A stretch of DNA of 36,481 bases from Pseudomonadota bacterium (GTDB lineage Bacteria > Myxococcota_A > UBA796 > GCA-2862545). Within the stretch, counting starts at the first letter, position 1. Every line of letters starts with the position of its first letter. Where the stretch lies: NCBI GenBank assembly GCA_947505245.1, contig CANNIZ010000046.1, positions 1 through 36,481 on the forward strand, in the 5' to 3' direction. Below are positions 8,164 to 17,066 of the stretch, piece by piece. The translations under genes and the position numbers were made by a program. The notes below the pieces were generated by a model. It was not told the origin of the DNA. It searched no databases and saw only the letters and a list, made by a program, of their open reading frames with translations.

Positions 8164-9489
8164 ATGGCGACCGAACGACTGAAGAACTTTCTCAACGAAT
8201 TGAACATCGACTTCGTCAAGTACCGCTACCTCGCGGCGGTCGTGTCGATGATCACGGTGTTCGCGGCCTGGGTCGCGTTCTTCGGGTACCCTGGCCCGCG
8301 GTGGGGTATCGACTTCACCGGTGGTACGGAGATCCAGATGCAGTTCGTCGACGACGTTCACGTCGACGAGATCCGCGACGGCCTCGTCAAGCTCGGTCTG
8401 TCCGAGGACTCGGTCCAGCAGTACGGTGTACCCGCCAAACACATCTTCAACGTGCGCATCGACGACGCGACGTTCGGCGTCGCCGAAGCGAAAGCCGACG
8501 TTCAGAAGCGCTTCGTCGACAAGTACGGGGCTGCCTGGGTTGCTGACGTCGTCATGGACGCCGAGGTCGGCGCACGTGTCACGGTCACCTACGTGGGTGA
8601 CAAGGTCGCCATCGAGGATGTGCGTCCGCTGTTCCAGGACGTCACGGGCGTGGTGGTGCGCGAAGGTGTGCGCGACAACCAGATCGTCGTCCAGTTGCCG
8701 GGCATGGGCCAGGAGATCGAACAGCGCATCCGGACCGCTTTGCCGGACCGCACGTTCCACGTCGTGAAGGCCGAGTCTGTGGGTCCAAAGGTCGGTGAGG
8801 AGCTGCGCACGCAGGCGTTCGTCGCGATCGCGGCCACCATCGGACTGGTGCTGCTGTACATCGCGTTCCGTTTCGACCTCACGTTCGCGCCAGGCGCCAT
8901 CCTTGCCCTCGTACATGACACGTCGGTGATCGCTGGCGCGTTCGTGTTGTTCGACAAAGAGTTCAACCTGTCGATCATCGGCGCCATGTTGACGATCATC
9001 GGGTATTCGCTGAACGACACCGTCATCGTGTACGACCGACTTCGCGAAAACCGCGAGAAGTACCGTCGTGTCAGCACCAGAGACCTGATCAACCGGTCAG
9101 TCAATGAGACGCTGACGCGCACGATCTCGACGTCCGGCGCCACGATGCTGGCGATCTCGCCGTTCCTCGTCATGGGTGGCCCTGTGCTCTCGGACTTCGC
9201 GTTCGCGATGTTCCTTGGCATTATCGTCGGCACGTACTCCACGATCTATGTCGCGAGTCCGATGATCCTCGTCATGGAGGAGGTGAAGCCCTACCTCCAG
9301 CGCTTCGTCGTGAGCGCGACCGGCACCACGGCTGCGTCCGCTGCGTTGGTGATCCCATCCGTGGCTGGTGAAACCGAAGCCGAAGCGGCCACCGCAGCGG
9401 CGTCCATGACGGAAAGCGAAAAACGCCGCCGGGACCGTGCTGATCGGGAGCGGCAGGCTCAGAAGGACCAGTCGCGCACGGGACGTTAG
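8164..9489 (+). CDS. secF: Protein translocase subunit SecF with apparently duplicated P4 domain
   Basis: A 441-residue SecF, partner of SecD. TM1 is at about residues 21-40, followed by GIDFTGGTEIQMQF (48-61). The C-terminal membrane domain contains ESVGPKVGEEL (204-214), FRFDLTFAPGAILALVHD (235-252) and IIGYSLNDTVIVYDRLREN (278-296). Between GIDFTGG and VGP there are about 150 residues against roughly 90 in Escherichia coli SecF. That stretch reads as two similar halves: EIRDGLVKLG... ending DAEVGARV (to 139), then VEDVRPLF-like text ending ESVGPKVGEEL. The C-terminal 60 residues are Ala-rich then highly charged (EKRRRDRADRERQAQK) and cytoplasmic. It ends the queA-tgt-yajC-secD-secF run. 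Confidence 0.95.
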   Translation: MATERLKNFLNELNIDFVKYRYLAAVVSMITVFAAWVAFFGYPGPRWGIDFTGGTEIQMQFVDDVHVDEIRDGLVKLGLSEDSVQQYGVPAKHIFNVRIDDATFGVAEAKADVQKRFVDKYGAAWVADVVMDAEVGARVTVTYVGDKVAIEDVRPLFQDVTGVVVREGVRDNQIVVQLPGMGQEIEQRIRTALPDRTFHVVKAESVGPKVGEELRTQAFVAIAATIGLVLLYIAFRFDLTFAPGAILALVHDTSVIAGAFVLFDKEFNLSIIGAMLTIIGYSLNDTVIVYDRLRENREKYRRVSTRDLINRSVNETLTRTISTSGATMLAISPFLVMGGPVLSDFAFAMFLGIIVGTYSTIYVASPMILVMEEVKPYLQRFVVSATGTTAASAALVIPSVAGETEAEAATAAASMTESEKRRRDRADRERQAQKDQSRTGR

Positions 9490-9538
9490 GGCGGGCTCGC
9501 GTGTTATGCGCGGTAAATGCCTGGAGCGAGGTGATCCC

Positions 9539-10174
9539 ATGAGGTGCGTGTCGGCAGCCGTCCTGCTCGCGGTCCTGGCGCCGCAGTGGGCCTTCGCAGG
9601 CAGCGTGTTCGTGAACGGTGTGAACGTCGATGGCCTTCGCGACCAGACGTTCGAGAACTGCATCGTCACCATCGACTCGCAAGGCAACGTGATCATCACG
9701 GCGCCCAACTATCAGATTCAAGTGGCCGGTCAGGTGACGCCGCCGGTGCCGGTCACGCCGCCCGTGCCGGTCACGACGGTGGCTCCGCCGTTGCCCGTCC
9801 AGCCTCCGTTGCCCCCACCGCCGCCGTCTGCGAGCGGGGTGGCGTCGGGTCGTTGGTGGCTCGTCACCGAAGACAACGGGTCCCAAGGGCACAACGTCGA
9901 CGTGGTCGTAAATGGGACGACGGTGCGGACCGTTCGCTCCGGGGACGCGCAGCTCATCCTGGACATCGGGCCGTGGTTGCACCTCGGCACGAACCAGATC
10001 GGAGTCGCGTCGAACTCGGTGAACGCCAGCGGCGGCACCATGTACGTGTACGTCGGCACCGGGAATAACGCGGCCGGAACGGTCGACCTCGTTCATCCGT
10101 CCGTGCAATACGGACTCGGATCCAGCCGCGTGGGGGCGTATTCGCGCGACTACACGGTCGACGTGGGCCCGTGA
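9539..10174 (+). CDS. Secreted Pro-rich protein with 'VFVNGVNVDGL' module
   Basis: A 211-residue predicted exported protein of unknown function. The first 18-20 residues (MRCVSAAVLLAVLAPQWAFA) are a signal peptide ending AFA. Mature residues begin GSVFVNGVNVDGLRDQTFEN and NCIVTIDSQGNVIITAP. I recall this module as common in secreted hypothetical proteins of myxobacteria, which is memory, not a search. A linker at about residues 65-99 repeats PPVPVT and ends in a polyproline run. The C-terminal 110 residues are Gly/Val/Thr-rich and look like a beta-sandwich (WWLVTEDNGSQGHNVDVVVNG). GAGGTGA lies six bases before the ATG. Spacing of 49 bases after secF allows readthrough, but functional linkage to Sec is not shown. 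Confidence 0.72.
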   Translation: MRCVSAAVLLAVLAPQWAFAGSVFVNGVNVDGLRDQTFENCIVTIDSQGNVIITAPNYQIQVAGQVTPPVPVTPPVPVTTVAPPLPVQPPLPPPPPSASGVASGRWWLVTEDNGSQGHNVDVVVNGTTVRTVRSGDAQLILDIGPWLHLGTNQIGVASNSVNASGGTMYVYVGTGNNAAGTVDLVHPSVQYGLGSSRVGAYSRDYTVDVGP

Positions 10175-10259
10175 TCGCAAACGTCGGTGGATCGATCGCT
10201 TTCCCACGGTCTACACTCGCGCCACGTCCCGCCCTCCTTCCTCCTCCCCGGAGCCTCCA
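10175..10259 (+). promoter_or_regulatory. Possible promoter upstream of the PIN-PhoH gene
   Basis: An 85-base gap containing TACACT at 10212-10217, a four-of-six -10 match, but no convincing -35. A pyrimidine-rich stretch then leads to CGGAG before the TTG start of the next gene. Confidence 0.3.
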
Positions 10260-11660
10260 TTGCCGCCTGCGTTGATTTCCGCCGGATCTGGCGACCGGCC
10301 TCGCACCTTCGTCGTCGACACGAACGTGCTCCTGTACGATCCCCGCGCGCTGTTCGTGTTCAAGAAGCACGACATCGTCATCCCGATGACCGTGATCGAG
10401 GAGGTCGATCGGTTCAAGAAGGACGTCAACGAGACCGGGCGCAACGCGCGCACCATCTCGCGCTACCTCGACGAGCTGCGCGAGAAGGGGTCGCTTCGCG
10501 ACGGCGTTCAGCTCCCCGGCGGCGGCATGTTGCGCGTGGACTTTGCCACGCACGGGCCGGATCTTCCGATCACCTGGGGCCCCGAGACGAACGACAACCG
10601 CATCCTTCGTACCGTGTTGCGGCTCAACCGCGACCTCGGCGGTAACGTCGCGTTCATCACCCGCGACACGAACATGCGCCTCAAGTGCGACGCGATGGGC
10701 GTGCCGACCGAGGATTACGAGAACGCGCAGATCCCCATCGATGAGCACTACACGGGGCAGGTCGATCGCGACGTTCCCACGCAGATGGTCGAGGCGATCT
10801 ACAGCGAGGGTTCGGTGTCGGCCGAGAGCCTCACTGGCCTGTTTCCGCAGCAATTCGTGATCCTGCGCGCGGACGGCAGCACCACCCACACGGCCATGGC
10901 GCGGTACGATGGCAAGTCGAACCGGCTCAAGCTCGTCGGTCGCCACAAAGACGGCGTGTGGGGCATCTTCGCGCGCAACAAGGAGCAGCTGTTCGCGCTC
11001 GACCTGCTGATGGACGACTCGGTCCAGATGGTGACGCTGAACGGCGTCGCAGGTACGGGCAAGACGCTGCTCGCGCTCGCCTGTGGCCTCAAGCGTGTGG
11101 CTGACGATCGGATCTTCCGCAAGCTGCTCGTCAGCCGACCGATCTTTCCGCTCGGGCGCGACATCGGGTTCCTACCCGGCGACATCGAGCAGAAGCTCAA
11201 CCCCTGGATGAAGCCCATCTTCGACAACCTCGAGTACCTCGTGTCGACGCGCCAGGAGGGCAACGGTGGGCGCGGCGGCGGTCGCAACGCCGGCGGGTCG
11301 AACGGCGGCGGCGGCGGCGGCGAACCTGGTTTCCAGATGCTGATCGACCAGCGGATCATCGAGGTCGAGCCCCTCACGTACATCCGCGGCCGGTCCATCG
11401 CGAAGCAGTACCTCATCGTCGACGAAGCCCAGAACCTCACGCCGCACGAAGCCAAGACCGTGCTCACGCGCGCGGGCGAGGGCACCAAGGTCATCTTCAC
11501 GGGCGACCCGTACCAGATCGACAACCCGTACGTCGACACGCTCTCCAACGGCATGACCTACGTCGTCGAGCGGTTCAAACACTCGCCGATCGCAGGCCAC
11601 GTGACGCTCAAGAAGGGCGAACGGTCCGAGCTCGCCGAGCTCGCCGCCAACATGCTCTGA
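10260..11660 (+). CDS. PIN domain-PhoH ATPase fusion (YlaK/PhoH2-like)
   Basis: A 466-residue PhoH2-type protein: an N-terminal PIN RNase domain plus a C-terminal PhoH helicase-like ATPase, a family shown in mycobacteria to unwind and cleave RNA. PIN acidic residues are visible in VVDTNVLL (Asp20), VIEEVD (46-50), ETNDNRIL and ITRDTNMR. The PhoH part has Walker A NGVAGTGKTLLA, SRPIFPLGRDIGFLPGD, YIRGRSI, Walker B IVDEAQNLTPHEAKT, TGDPYQIDNPYVD and KGERSELAELAA at the end. The start is TTG with CGGAG upstream; there is no in-frame ATG near. An unusual Gly/Asn-rich insert of about 21 residues (334-354) sits between NLEYLVSTRQE and the FQMLIDQ segment. The stop overlaps the rlmB start as TGATG. 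Confidence 0.92.
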   Translation: MPPALISAGSGDRPRTFVVDTNVLLYDPRALFVFKKHDIVIPMTVIEEVDRFKKDVNETGRNARTISRYLDELREKGSLRDGVQLPGGGMLRVDFATHGPDLPITWGPETNDNRILRTVLRLNRDLGGNVAFITRDTNMRLKCDAMGVPTEDYENAQIPIDEHYTGQVDRDVPTQMVEAIYSEGSVSAESLTGLFPQQFVILRADGSTTHTAMARYDGKSNRLKLVGRHKDGVWGIFARNKEQLFALDLLMDDSVQMVTLNGVAGTGKTLLALACGLKRVADDRIFRKLLVSRPIFPLGRDIGFLPGDIEQKLNPWMKPIFDNLEYLVSTRQEGNGGRGGGRNAGGSNGGGGGGEPGFQMLIDQRIIEVEPLTYIRGRSIAKQYLIVDEAQNLTPHEAKTVLTRAGEGTKVIFTGDPYQIDNPYVDTLSNGMTYVVERFKHSPIAGHVTLKKGERSELAELAANML

Positions 11661-12409
11661 TGGAAGGCGACGCGATCGAAGGCCGCAACCCCGTCCTGGA
11701 GGCGCTCCTGCGGGGGCGCCGAAAGGTGCGACGCATCTTCCTCGACAACGGCGCCAAGCCGGAGCCGCGGATCGACCAGATCCTCGCGTTGGCGTCGAAG
11801 GCCGGCGTGCCGATCGTGCGCGTCGAGCGTCAGAAGCTCGACCGCATGGCGGAAGGCCGTGTTCACAACGGGGTGATCGCCGAAGGCGACCCGTTGCCGT
11901 CCACGACCACGGCCGCGTTGATCGAAGAGATCTACGCGTCCGGGCGCGACCCGTTCCTCGTGCTCGTCGACGAGATTGCGTACGAGCACAACCTCGGCGC
12001 GATCATGCGCTCGGCGCTTGGTTTCGGAGCGGACGGCGTCATCGTTCCGACGCGCAGGGGAGCCGGCCTGTCGCCGGTCGTGCAGCGCGTCTCGATGGGC
12101 GCGTGTGAGGTCGTGCCGCTCGTGCGCGAGGGGCTGTACTCCGCGTTGAAGCCGATCAAGAGGGCAGCGATTCGTGTGATCGGCGCCGACATGGGCGGTG
12201 TACCCGTGTCTGACCTGGACCTGCGAGGACCCGTCGCGTTCCTGCTCGGCGGCGAAGGAGAGGGCCTCAGCGCCGAGCTTCGCGCGCGGTGCGACGTCGT
12301 GACGTCGATTCCGCTGCTGGGTGGCCTCGAGTCGCTCAACGTCAGCGTGGCGGCCGCCGTGTTGATGTACGAGAAGCGGCGCCAGGACTCGCTAGGGACG
12401 TCGCGCTAG
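11660..12409 (+). CDS. rlmB: 23S rRNA 2'-O-ribose methyltransferase RlmB (SpoU/TrmH family)
   Basis: A 249-residue SPOUT methyltransferase, most like RlmB, which methylates the ribose of G2251 in 23S rRNA. The N-terminal substrate-binding domain begins IEGRNPVLEALL (6-17) and includes GRVHNGVIAE. The SPOUT core has NLGAIMRSA (111-119, with the motif-1 Arg117), VQRVSMGACEVVP (141-153), LLGGEGEGLS (195-204) and SIPLLGGLESLNVSVAAAV (216-234), forming the trefoil knot. Length agrees with RlmB, but family members are hard to separate, so another 2'-O-methyl target is possible. The ATG overlaps the preceding stop by one base, implying translational coupling with the PIN-PhoH protein; both act on RNA. 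Confidence 0.88.
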   Translation: MEGDAIEGRNPVLEALLRGRRKVRRIFLDNGAKPEPRIDQILALASKAGVPIVRVERQKLDRMAEGRVHNGVIAEGDPLPSTTTAALIEEIYASGRDPFLVLVDEIAYEHNLGAIMRSALGFGADGVIVPTRRGAGLSPVVQRVSMGACEVVPLVREGLYSALKPIKRAAIRVIGADMGGVPVSDLDLRGPVAFLLGGEGEGLSAELRARCDVVTSIPLLGGLESLNVSVAAAVLMYEKRRQDSLGTSR

Positions 12410-12427
12410 CCCCACTTCGGAGGAGTC

Positions 12428-12919
12428 GTGTCTTTGCCGCCGCGCGTCGCCGTGATCATGGGAAGCCGTACCGATCTCGAAGTGATGCAGCACGCGATCG
12501 ACGTGCTGAACGAGCTCGCGGTGCCCCACGTCGCGCAGATCGTCAGCGCGCACCGCACGCCGGATCTGATGTTCGAATTCGCGTCAACGGCTGAAGCCCA
12601 TGGCTTTGAGGTGATCATCGCAGCAGCCGGTGGGGCCGCGCACCTGCCGGGCATGGTGGCCGCGAAGACGCTCGTGCCCGTGCTCGGCGTGCCGATCCCC
12701 GCGACGGCGCTCGTGGGCGTGGACGCGCTGCTGTCGATCGTCCAGATGCCGAAGGGGGTCCCGGTCGGAACGCTCGCGATCGGCGCCCCAGGGGCCGTGA
12801 ACGCGGCCCTGCTCGCAGCCCAGATCCTCGCGTGCCACGATCCGGCGCTTCGCGAGCGCCTGCGCGCGTGGCGGGACCGCCGTCGGGACGACGTGCTGGC
12901 GGACCGGGAAATCACGTGA
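12428..12919 (+). CDS. purE: N5-carboxyaminoimidazole ribonucleotide mutase
   Basis: A 163-residue class I PurE that converts N5-CAIR to CAIR in purine synthesis. Family motifs are [14 protein letters not shown] near the start, [15 protein letters not shown] and [19 protein letters not shown] (substrate-binding), then GVPI and [17 protein letters not shown]. It starts with GTG preceded closely by GGAGGAG. The last codons overlap the purK start by four bases (GTGA), as is common for this pair. The presence of PurK shows the bacterial N5-CAIR route rather than direct carboxylation by a class II PurE. Confidence 0.96.
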   Translation: MSLPPRVAVIMGSRTDLEVMQHAIDVLNELAVPHVAQIVSAHRTPDLMFEFASTAEAHGFEVIIAAAGGAAHLPGMVAAKTLVPVLGVPIPATALVGVDALLSIVQMPKGVPVGTLAIGAPGAVNAALLAAQILACHDPALRERLRAWRDRRRDDVLADREIT

Positions 12920-14040
12920 TCGTTCCGGGAGCGACGATCGGCGTGCTGGGCGGAGGGCAGCTCGGGCGCATGTTCGCGATGGCGGCGCGGAACATGGGCT
13001 ACCGCGTGCGCGCGCTCGACCCGTCGCCCCACGCACCTGCGCGACCCGTCGTCGACAAGCTGATCGTCGGCGCCCTCGATGATGTGGCGGCGGCGTCGCG
13101 GCTCGTGTCGCGGTGTGACGTCGTAACGGTCGAGATCGAGAACATCGCGACCGACGCGCTCGCGGCGGTCGAGCGTGTCGCCCCGCTGCGGCCGTCGCCT
13201 TCGGTGCTCGCGACGGTGCGCGACCGCGCCACCCAGCGGGAGTGGCTGCAGGCCAACGGCTTTCCCCAGGGGCCGTTCGAGACCTGCACGACCGGTCTGG
13301 ACCGCGCCGCCGTCCTCGCGATGGGTCCCGGGTGCATCGCGAAGGTGGCGGTCGGTGGCTACGATGGACGCGGACAGCTGCCTCCGGACCTGCTCGCGAC
13401 CGATCACCCGGCGTGGACGACGGGGCGGTTTGTCGTCGAGCAACGGCTGACGCTGGACCGCGAGATCAGCGTGCTCGTCGCGCGCTCGCCGTCGGGAGCG
13501 GTCTCGGTGTTCCCTCCCGCCCTGAACCACCACGAGCGCGGCGTGCTCGCGTGGTCGGTGTTGCCCGCGCCGATCGAGCCCGCGCTCGCGGTCCGTGCCC
13601 AGGAGCTCGCGCGCGCGATCGCCGAGGCGCTCGACGTCGTGGGCCTGCTGTGCGTGGAGCTGTTCGTCGTGGGGGGCGAGCTGCTCGTGAACGAGCTCGC
13701 GCCGCGGCCGCACAACAGCTACCACGGCAGCGAACGCGGCCTCGTCACCAGCCAATTCGAACAGCACGTGCGGGCGATCTGCGACCTGCCTCTCGGTTCC
13801 ACGGACGTCATCGTGCCGACGGCGATCGCCAATTTGCTCGGCGAGCGCTGGGAGCCGAGTGCGCCCGACTTCGGGGCGGCGCTCCTCGATCCAAACGTCC
13901 GGGTGCACCTGTACGGCAAGGCGACCGCGCGCACGGGGCGGAAGATGGGGCATCTGTCGGCCGTAGGGGCCACGGGCGACGAAGCGCTGAAGCGCGTGCT
14001 CGACGCCGCGGGGCGCCTCGACGCCTGGCTCAAACGCTAA
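12916..14040 (+). CDS. purK: N5-carboxyaminoimidazole ribonucleotide synthase
   Basis: A 374-residue ATP-grasp enzyme that carboxylates AIR to N5-CAIR using ATP and bicarbonate. It opens with the dinucleotide-like [18 protein letters not shown], then [22 protein letters not shown] in the ATP-grasp region, and the family signature [16 protein letters not shown] late in the protein. Start is GTG inside the purE stop (GTGA). An in-frame ATG 84 bases upstream lies in purE and would add a non-conserved extension, so it was rejected. The 3' end overlaps the convergent argE' gene by 11 bases. Confidence 0.95.
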   Translation: MIVPGATIGVLGGGQLGRMFAMAARNMGYRVRALDPSPHAPARPVVDKLIVGALDDVAAASRLVSRCDVVTVEIENIATDALAAVERVAPLRPSPSVLATVRDRATQREWLQANGFPQGPFETCTTGLDRAAVLAMGPGCIAKVAVGGYDGRGQLPPDLLATDHPAWTTGRFVVEQRLTLDREISVLVARSPSGAVSVFPPALNHHERGVLAWSVLPAPIEPALAVRAQELARAIAEALDVVGLLCVELFVVGGELLVNELAPRPHNSYHGSERGLVTSQFEQHVRAICDLPLGSTDVIVPTAIANLLGERWEPSAPDFGAALLDPNVRVHLYGKATARTGRKMGHLSAVGATGDEALKRVLDAAGRLDAWLKR

Positions 14041-15082
14041 GAAACGCCCGCGCGATGCGCTCGTAGGCTGGCGCGGCGGCCTCGACCGCGGCCAGTTCGA
14101 CCCACTCGTCGGTGGTGTGGCTGACCTCGCTGATGCCCGGACCGATCTTCACCGCGGGGATGCCCTTCAGGTGCGCCCAATCGGAGACGGTCGGGCTGCC
14201 GAATGCCTTCGCGTCGGGCAGGGCCGCGAGCACCGCCGCGAGGATTCGGGCGCCTTCCGGCGTCGCGGCGGGCGCGAGGCGATCGCTGCGCACGCGGACC
14301 TCCGATTCGACGGTGGCGCGGACCCGCTCGACGACGGACGCGGGCGCGATCTCGGGGATGGTGCGGATGTCGACGACCAGCGCAGCCTCGCCGGGGATCA
14401 CGTTGTGCACGGTGCCGGCGCTGAACTGCGTGACCACCAGGGTCATGGAGCCGACGTGGGCGTTGACCGGTTCCCACGTAAGGCCATGCAGCGCGGCGAC
14501 GTCGCGGACGGCGACGTCGATCGCGTTCAGCGCGAGGTGCGGGCGGGCGGCGTGTCCGGCGCGGCCGCGCGCGGTCAACTCAAGTAGGAGCAGGCCGTTC
14601 TGCGCGACCGCAGGCTGCATCCCGGTGGGCTCGCCGACGAGCGCGGCGTCGATGTGGCCGAGCGAGGGCAGGAACTTCTCGAGGCCGTTGCGGCCGCGCT
14701 CCTCCTCGCAGGTGAGCGCCAACACGATCTCGCCGGTGGCGGGCGGATCGTGGGCGAGCGCGACCATCGCGTGCGACATCGCGGCGACGCTCGCCTTCGC
14801 GTCGTTGCAGCCGCGCCCGATCATCTTCCCGTCGCGGATGACGGGAACGAAGGGCTCAGTCGACCAGCCCGACCCGGTGGGCACGACGTCGAGGTGCGAC
14901 GAGAACAGCAGCACGGGTCCGGGCGCCTTGCCGCGAACCCGCACCTCGACGTTGCGATCGTCGCGTCGCACGTGGAGGCCCCGCGCGCGGAACCACGTCT
15001 CGATGAACGCGGCGATCGCATGTTCGTCGCCAGACACCGACGGGATCCCGACCAGGGACTCGAGCAGGGCGAGCGGGCTCAC
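14030..15082 (-). CDS. argE: M20 metallopeptidase, N-acyl-citrulline/ornithine deacylase (ArgE-type)
   Basis: A 350-residue di-zinc amidohydrolase of the ArgE/DapE group, last gene of the arginine operon. Visible metal and catalytic residues are HLDVVP (His63), GCNDAKAS (Asp94), CEEERG (Glu126-127) and VGEPTGMQ (Glu151), with SHTTDE near the C-terminus supplying the last ligand. In a pathway with an N-acyl-ornithine transcarbamylase upstream, the expected reaction is removal of the acyl group from N-acyl-citrulline, not from N-acetyl-ornithine. SPTVSD and KIGPGISEVSHT resemble, from memory, the Bacteroidetes form. Start is GTG, 13 bases after the argB stop. A DapE or LysK role is unlikely given the neighbours. 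Confidence 0.85.
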   Translation of the reverse strand: MSPLALLESLVGIPSVSGDEHAIAAFIETWFRARGLHVRRDDRNVEVRVRGKAPGPVLLFSSHLDVVPTGSGWSTEPFVPVIRDGKMIGRGCNDAKASVAAMSHAMVALAHDPPATGEIVLALTCEEERGRNGLEKFLPSLGHIDAALVGEPTGMQPAVAQNGLLLLELTARGRAGHAARPHLALNAIDVAVRDVAALHGLTWEPVNAHVGSMTLVVTQFSAGTVHNVIPGEAALVVDIRTIPEIAPASVVERVRATVESEVRVRSDRLAPAATPEGARILAAVLAALPDAKAFGSPTVSDWAHLKGIPAVKIGPGISEVSHTTDEWVELAAVEAAAPAYERIARAFLSV

Positions 15083-15095
15083 GATTTCGGCGACT

Positions 15096-16004
15096 TCAAA
15101 TGAGCGGCTCGGGCGGGGCTTCGTCGGCCTCGGTCACGACGAGCGTGCCGCTACCTTCGGTGGTGAACACCTCGGAAAGCAGGCTGCCGGAATGGCGGCC
15201 GTCGACGACGTGAACGCGGGGAACGCCGCCGAGCAGCGCGCGCCGGATCGCGGCCACTTTTGGGCGCATGCCGCCGCGGATCATCCCCTTCTGCTCGAGC
15301 TCGGCGAGCTCGACGAGGTCCGTCCAGTGCAGCACGGAGTGCGGGTCGGCCGGGTCGGCGAGGATTCCCACCGCGCGCGTGAGGACCACGAGCTTGGCGG
15401 CCTTGAGCGCGACCGCGATCTCGGCTGCGACCGTATCTGCGTTGACGTTGAGGACCTCACCGGCGGCACCCTGGGCGAGCGGCGTGATCACGGGGACGCC
15501 GAGGGCGATCAGGCTGCGCAGCGCGTCGGTCTTGACCTCGCGCACGTCGCCGACGAGGCCGTAGTCGACGGTGACCTTGTCGCCGGCGTCCGTGGTGACC
15601 TGCACGGGCGGGCGGCGCTCGGCGCGGATCAGCCCGCCGTCGTACCCGGCGAGGCCGAAGCCGCGCTCGCCGCTCGCTTGGAGGGCGGTGACCCAGGCGG
15701 CCGACAGGCGGCCGCGCCAGCACATGATCGCCGCGTCGATCAGCGCGGGCGTGGTGATCCGACGCCCGGCGACGATCTCGCTCTTGATCCCGAGCCGCGC
15801 AGCCTCCTCGTCGAGCTGCGGACCGCCGCCGTGGACGAACACGACGCCGATGCCGAGGCGGTGGATCGTGGCGAGGTCGCGCGCGATCGCGTCGCGCCAA
15901 CGCGGGTCCTGAAGCAGCTCGCCGCCGGCCTTCACGACGAAGATCTGGCCAGAGTACGCGCGCAGGTACGGGATCGCGTCCAGCAGGGCGATGTTGTGCT
16001 CCAT
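15096..16004 (-). CDS. argB: N-acyl-L-glutamate kinase (ArgB)
   Basis: A 302-residue amino acid kinase-family protein that phosphorylates N-acetyl- (or here possibly N-succinyl-) glutamate. Diagnostic segments are VVKAGGELL, VFVHGGGPQLDEEAARLG, GRRITTPALIDAA, GLAGYDGGLI, VDYGLVGDV, VLNVNADTVAAEIA and GGMRPKVAAI. The Gly-rich VHGGGPQ and the Lys in MRPK bind phosphate and nucleotide in the family. There is no fused GNAT domain, so it does not supply the acylation step itself. The ATG has GGAGG about ten bases upstream. It lies 57 bases downstream of argF'. Confidence 0.93.
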   Translation of the reverse strand: MEHNIALLDAIPYLRAYSGQIFVVKAGGELLQDPRWRDAIARDLATIHRLGIGVVFVHGGGPQLDEEAARLGIKSEIVAGRRITTPALIDAAIMCWRGRLSAAWVTALQASGERGFGLAGYDGGLIRAERRPPVQVTTDAGDKVTVDYGLVGDVREVKTDALRSLIALGVPVITPLAQGAAGEVLNVNADTVAAEIAVALKAAKLVVLTRAVGILADPADPHSVLHWTDLVELAELEQKGMIRGGMRPKVAAIRRALLGGVPRVHVVDGRHSGSLLSEVFTTEGSGTLVVTEADEAPPEPLI

Positions 16005-16061
16005 CGGGGGTCAGCCTCCGCACGCGATCTAGCCGACGCGGGGCCGTCCTGCACCCTGAGA

Positions 16062-17066
16062 CTACGACAGCATTCGCTCGAGGAGCGCCATCGCGGTCCA
16101 GCGCCGCAGCCCGGCCTCAGCGATGACGAGGCTGCGGTTCGAGTCCAGGACCTCGTCGGCGACGACGACGTTCCGGCGCACGGGAAGGCAGTGCATGAAC
16201 GCGGCGTCTTCCGTCTTCGCCATCTTCGCGCCGGTGACGGTCCAGGAGCCGAGGGTGGCGCGGCGAGCGGCCTCGACCTCGCGGTGGCCGTAGTACGACC
16301 AGCCCGACCAGTTCTTCGCGTACACCACGACGGCGCCGCGAAGCGACTCGTCTTGATCGTGCGACACCGCGATTCGTCCGCCGTTGGTCGCGGCGATTCC
16401 GGACACGCGCGCGAGCACAGCCGGGTCGAGGTCGAACCCTTCCGGGTGAGCGATCGTCAGGTCGGCGCCGAGCAGCGCGCACGTCATCGCGAACTGGTTC
16501 GGGACGGCCTGGGGAAGCGTGCGTGGGTGCGGCGCCCACGTCATCACCACGCGCTTCTTGCGCACGTCGCCGAGCTCGTGCAGCAAGGTGGCGGCGTCGG
16601 CGAGGCCTTGGAGCGGGTGGAACCGCGCCGACTCGAGCGAGATCACCGGCACGGGTGACCAGCGCTGGAACGCGCCGAGCATCGCATCGGCGGCGTCGTC
16701 TTCGGGGTCCTTCAGACCTGCAAATGCGCGCACGCCGAGGAGGTCGGCGTACTCGGCGAGGACCGGTACGGCCTCTTTCACGTGTTCGGGGCAGTCGCCG
16801 TCCATCACCACGCCGTCGCGGTGCTCGAGCTTCCACGCGTCCTTGCCGGGGTTCAGCGTGACGCAGTGCATGCCGAGATCGTGCGCGGCGGCCTCCATCG
16901 AGGTGCGCGTGCGCAGCGAGCTGTCGAAGAACACGTTCACGATCCGCTTGCCGGGGAACCGGCGGGCGGAAGCACCCCCGCGCAGGTCCAGACCGCGTCG
17001 CGCGAGCGCTGCGAAGCCGTCCGCGCCGAACTCAGACCCGTCGGCCCAGGTCGAAGCTGCGGTCAC
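16062..17066 (-). CDS. argF': N-acyl-L-ornithine (probably N-succinyl) carbamoyltransferase
   Basis: A 334-residue transcarbamylase. The carbamoyl-phosphate loop is SSLRTRTS (49-56). The pattern elsewhere is that of the N-acyl-ornithine branch known from Bacteroides and Xanthomonas, not ordinary OTCase: GKDAWKLE (74-81), VVMDGDCPEH (86-95), GVRAF (111-115), VVMTWAPHPRTLPQAVPN (173-190), AHPEG (206-210), YAKNW (249-253) and FMHCLPVRRNV (290-300). In this branch the residue after DGD-x is Glu in N-acetyl-ornithine enzymes and Pro in N-succinyl-ornithine enzymes (published swap). Here it is Pro93 (codon at 16788-16790). The likely product is N-succinyl-citrulline. Start is GTG within the argD stop (GTGA). 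Oligomers are probably trimeric as in the family. Confidence 0.9.
   Translation of the reverse strand: MTAASTWADGSEFGADGFAALARRGLDLRGGASARRFPGKRIVNVFFDSSLRTRTSMEAAAHDLGMHCVTLNPGKDAWKLEHRDGVVMDGDCPEHVKEAVPVLAEYADLLGVRAFAGLKDPEDDAADAMLGAFQRWSPVPVISLESARFHPLQGLADAATLLHELGDVRKKRVVMTWAPHPRTLPQAVPNQFAMTCALLGADLTIAHPEGFDLDPAVLARVSGIAATNGGRIAVSHDQDESLRGAVVVYAKNWSGWSYYGHREVEAARRATLGSWTVTGAKMAKTEDAAFMHCLPVRRNVVVADEVLDSNRSLVIAEAGLRRWTAMALLERMLS

Noticed and set aside
14112..16658. An 848-codon plus-strand open frame over argE', argB and argF'
   Set aside because: The coding strand is the minus strand, where all family motifs are intact; this frame has no recognisable domain.
16062..17066. Calling the transcarbamylase an ordinary ornithine carbamoyltransferase
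   Set aside because: It lacks the usual FEKxSTRTR and HPCQ features and carries the N-acyl-ornithine segments instead.
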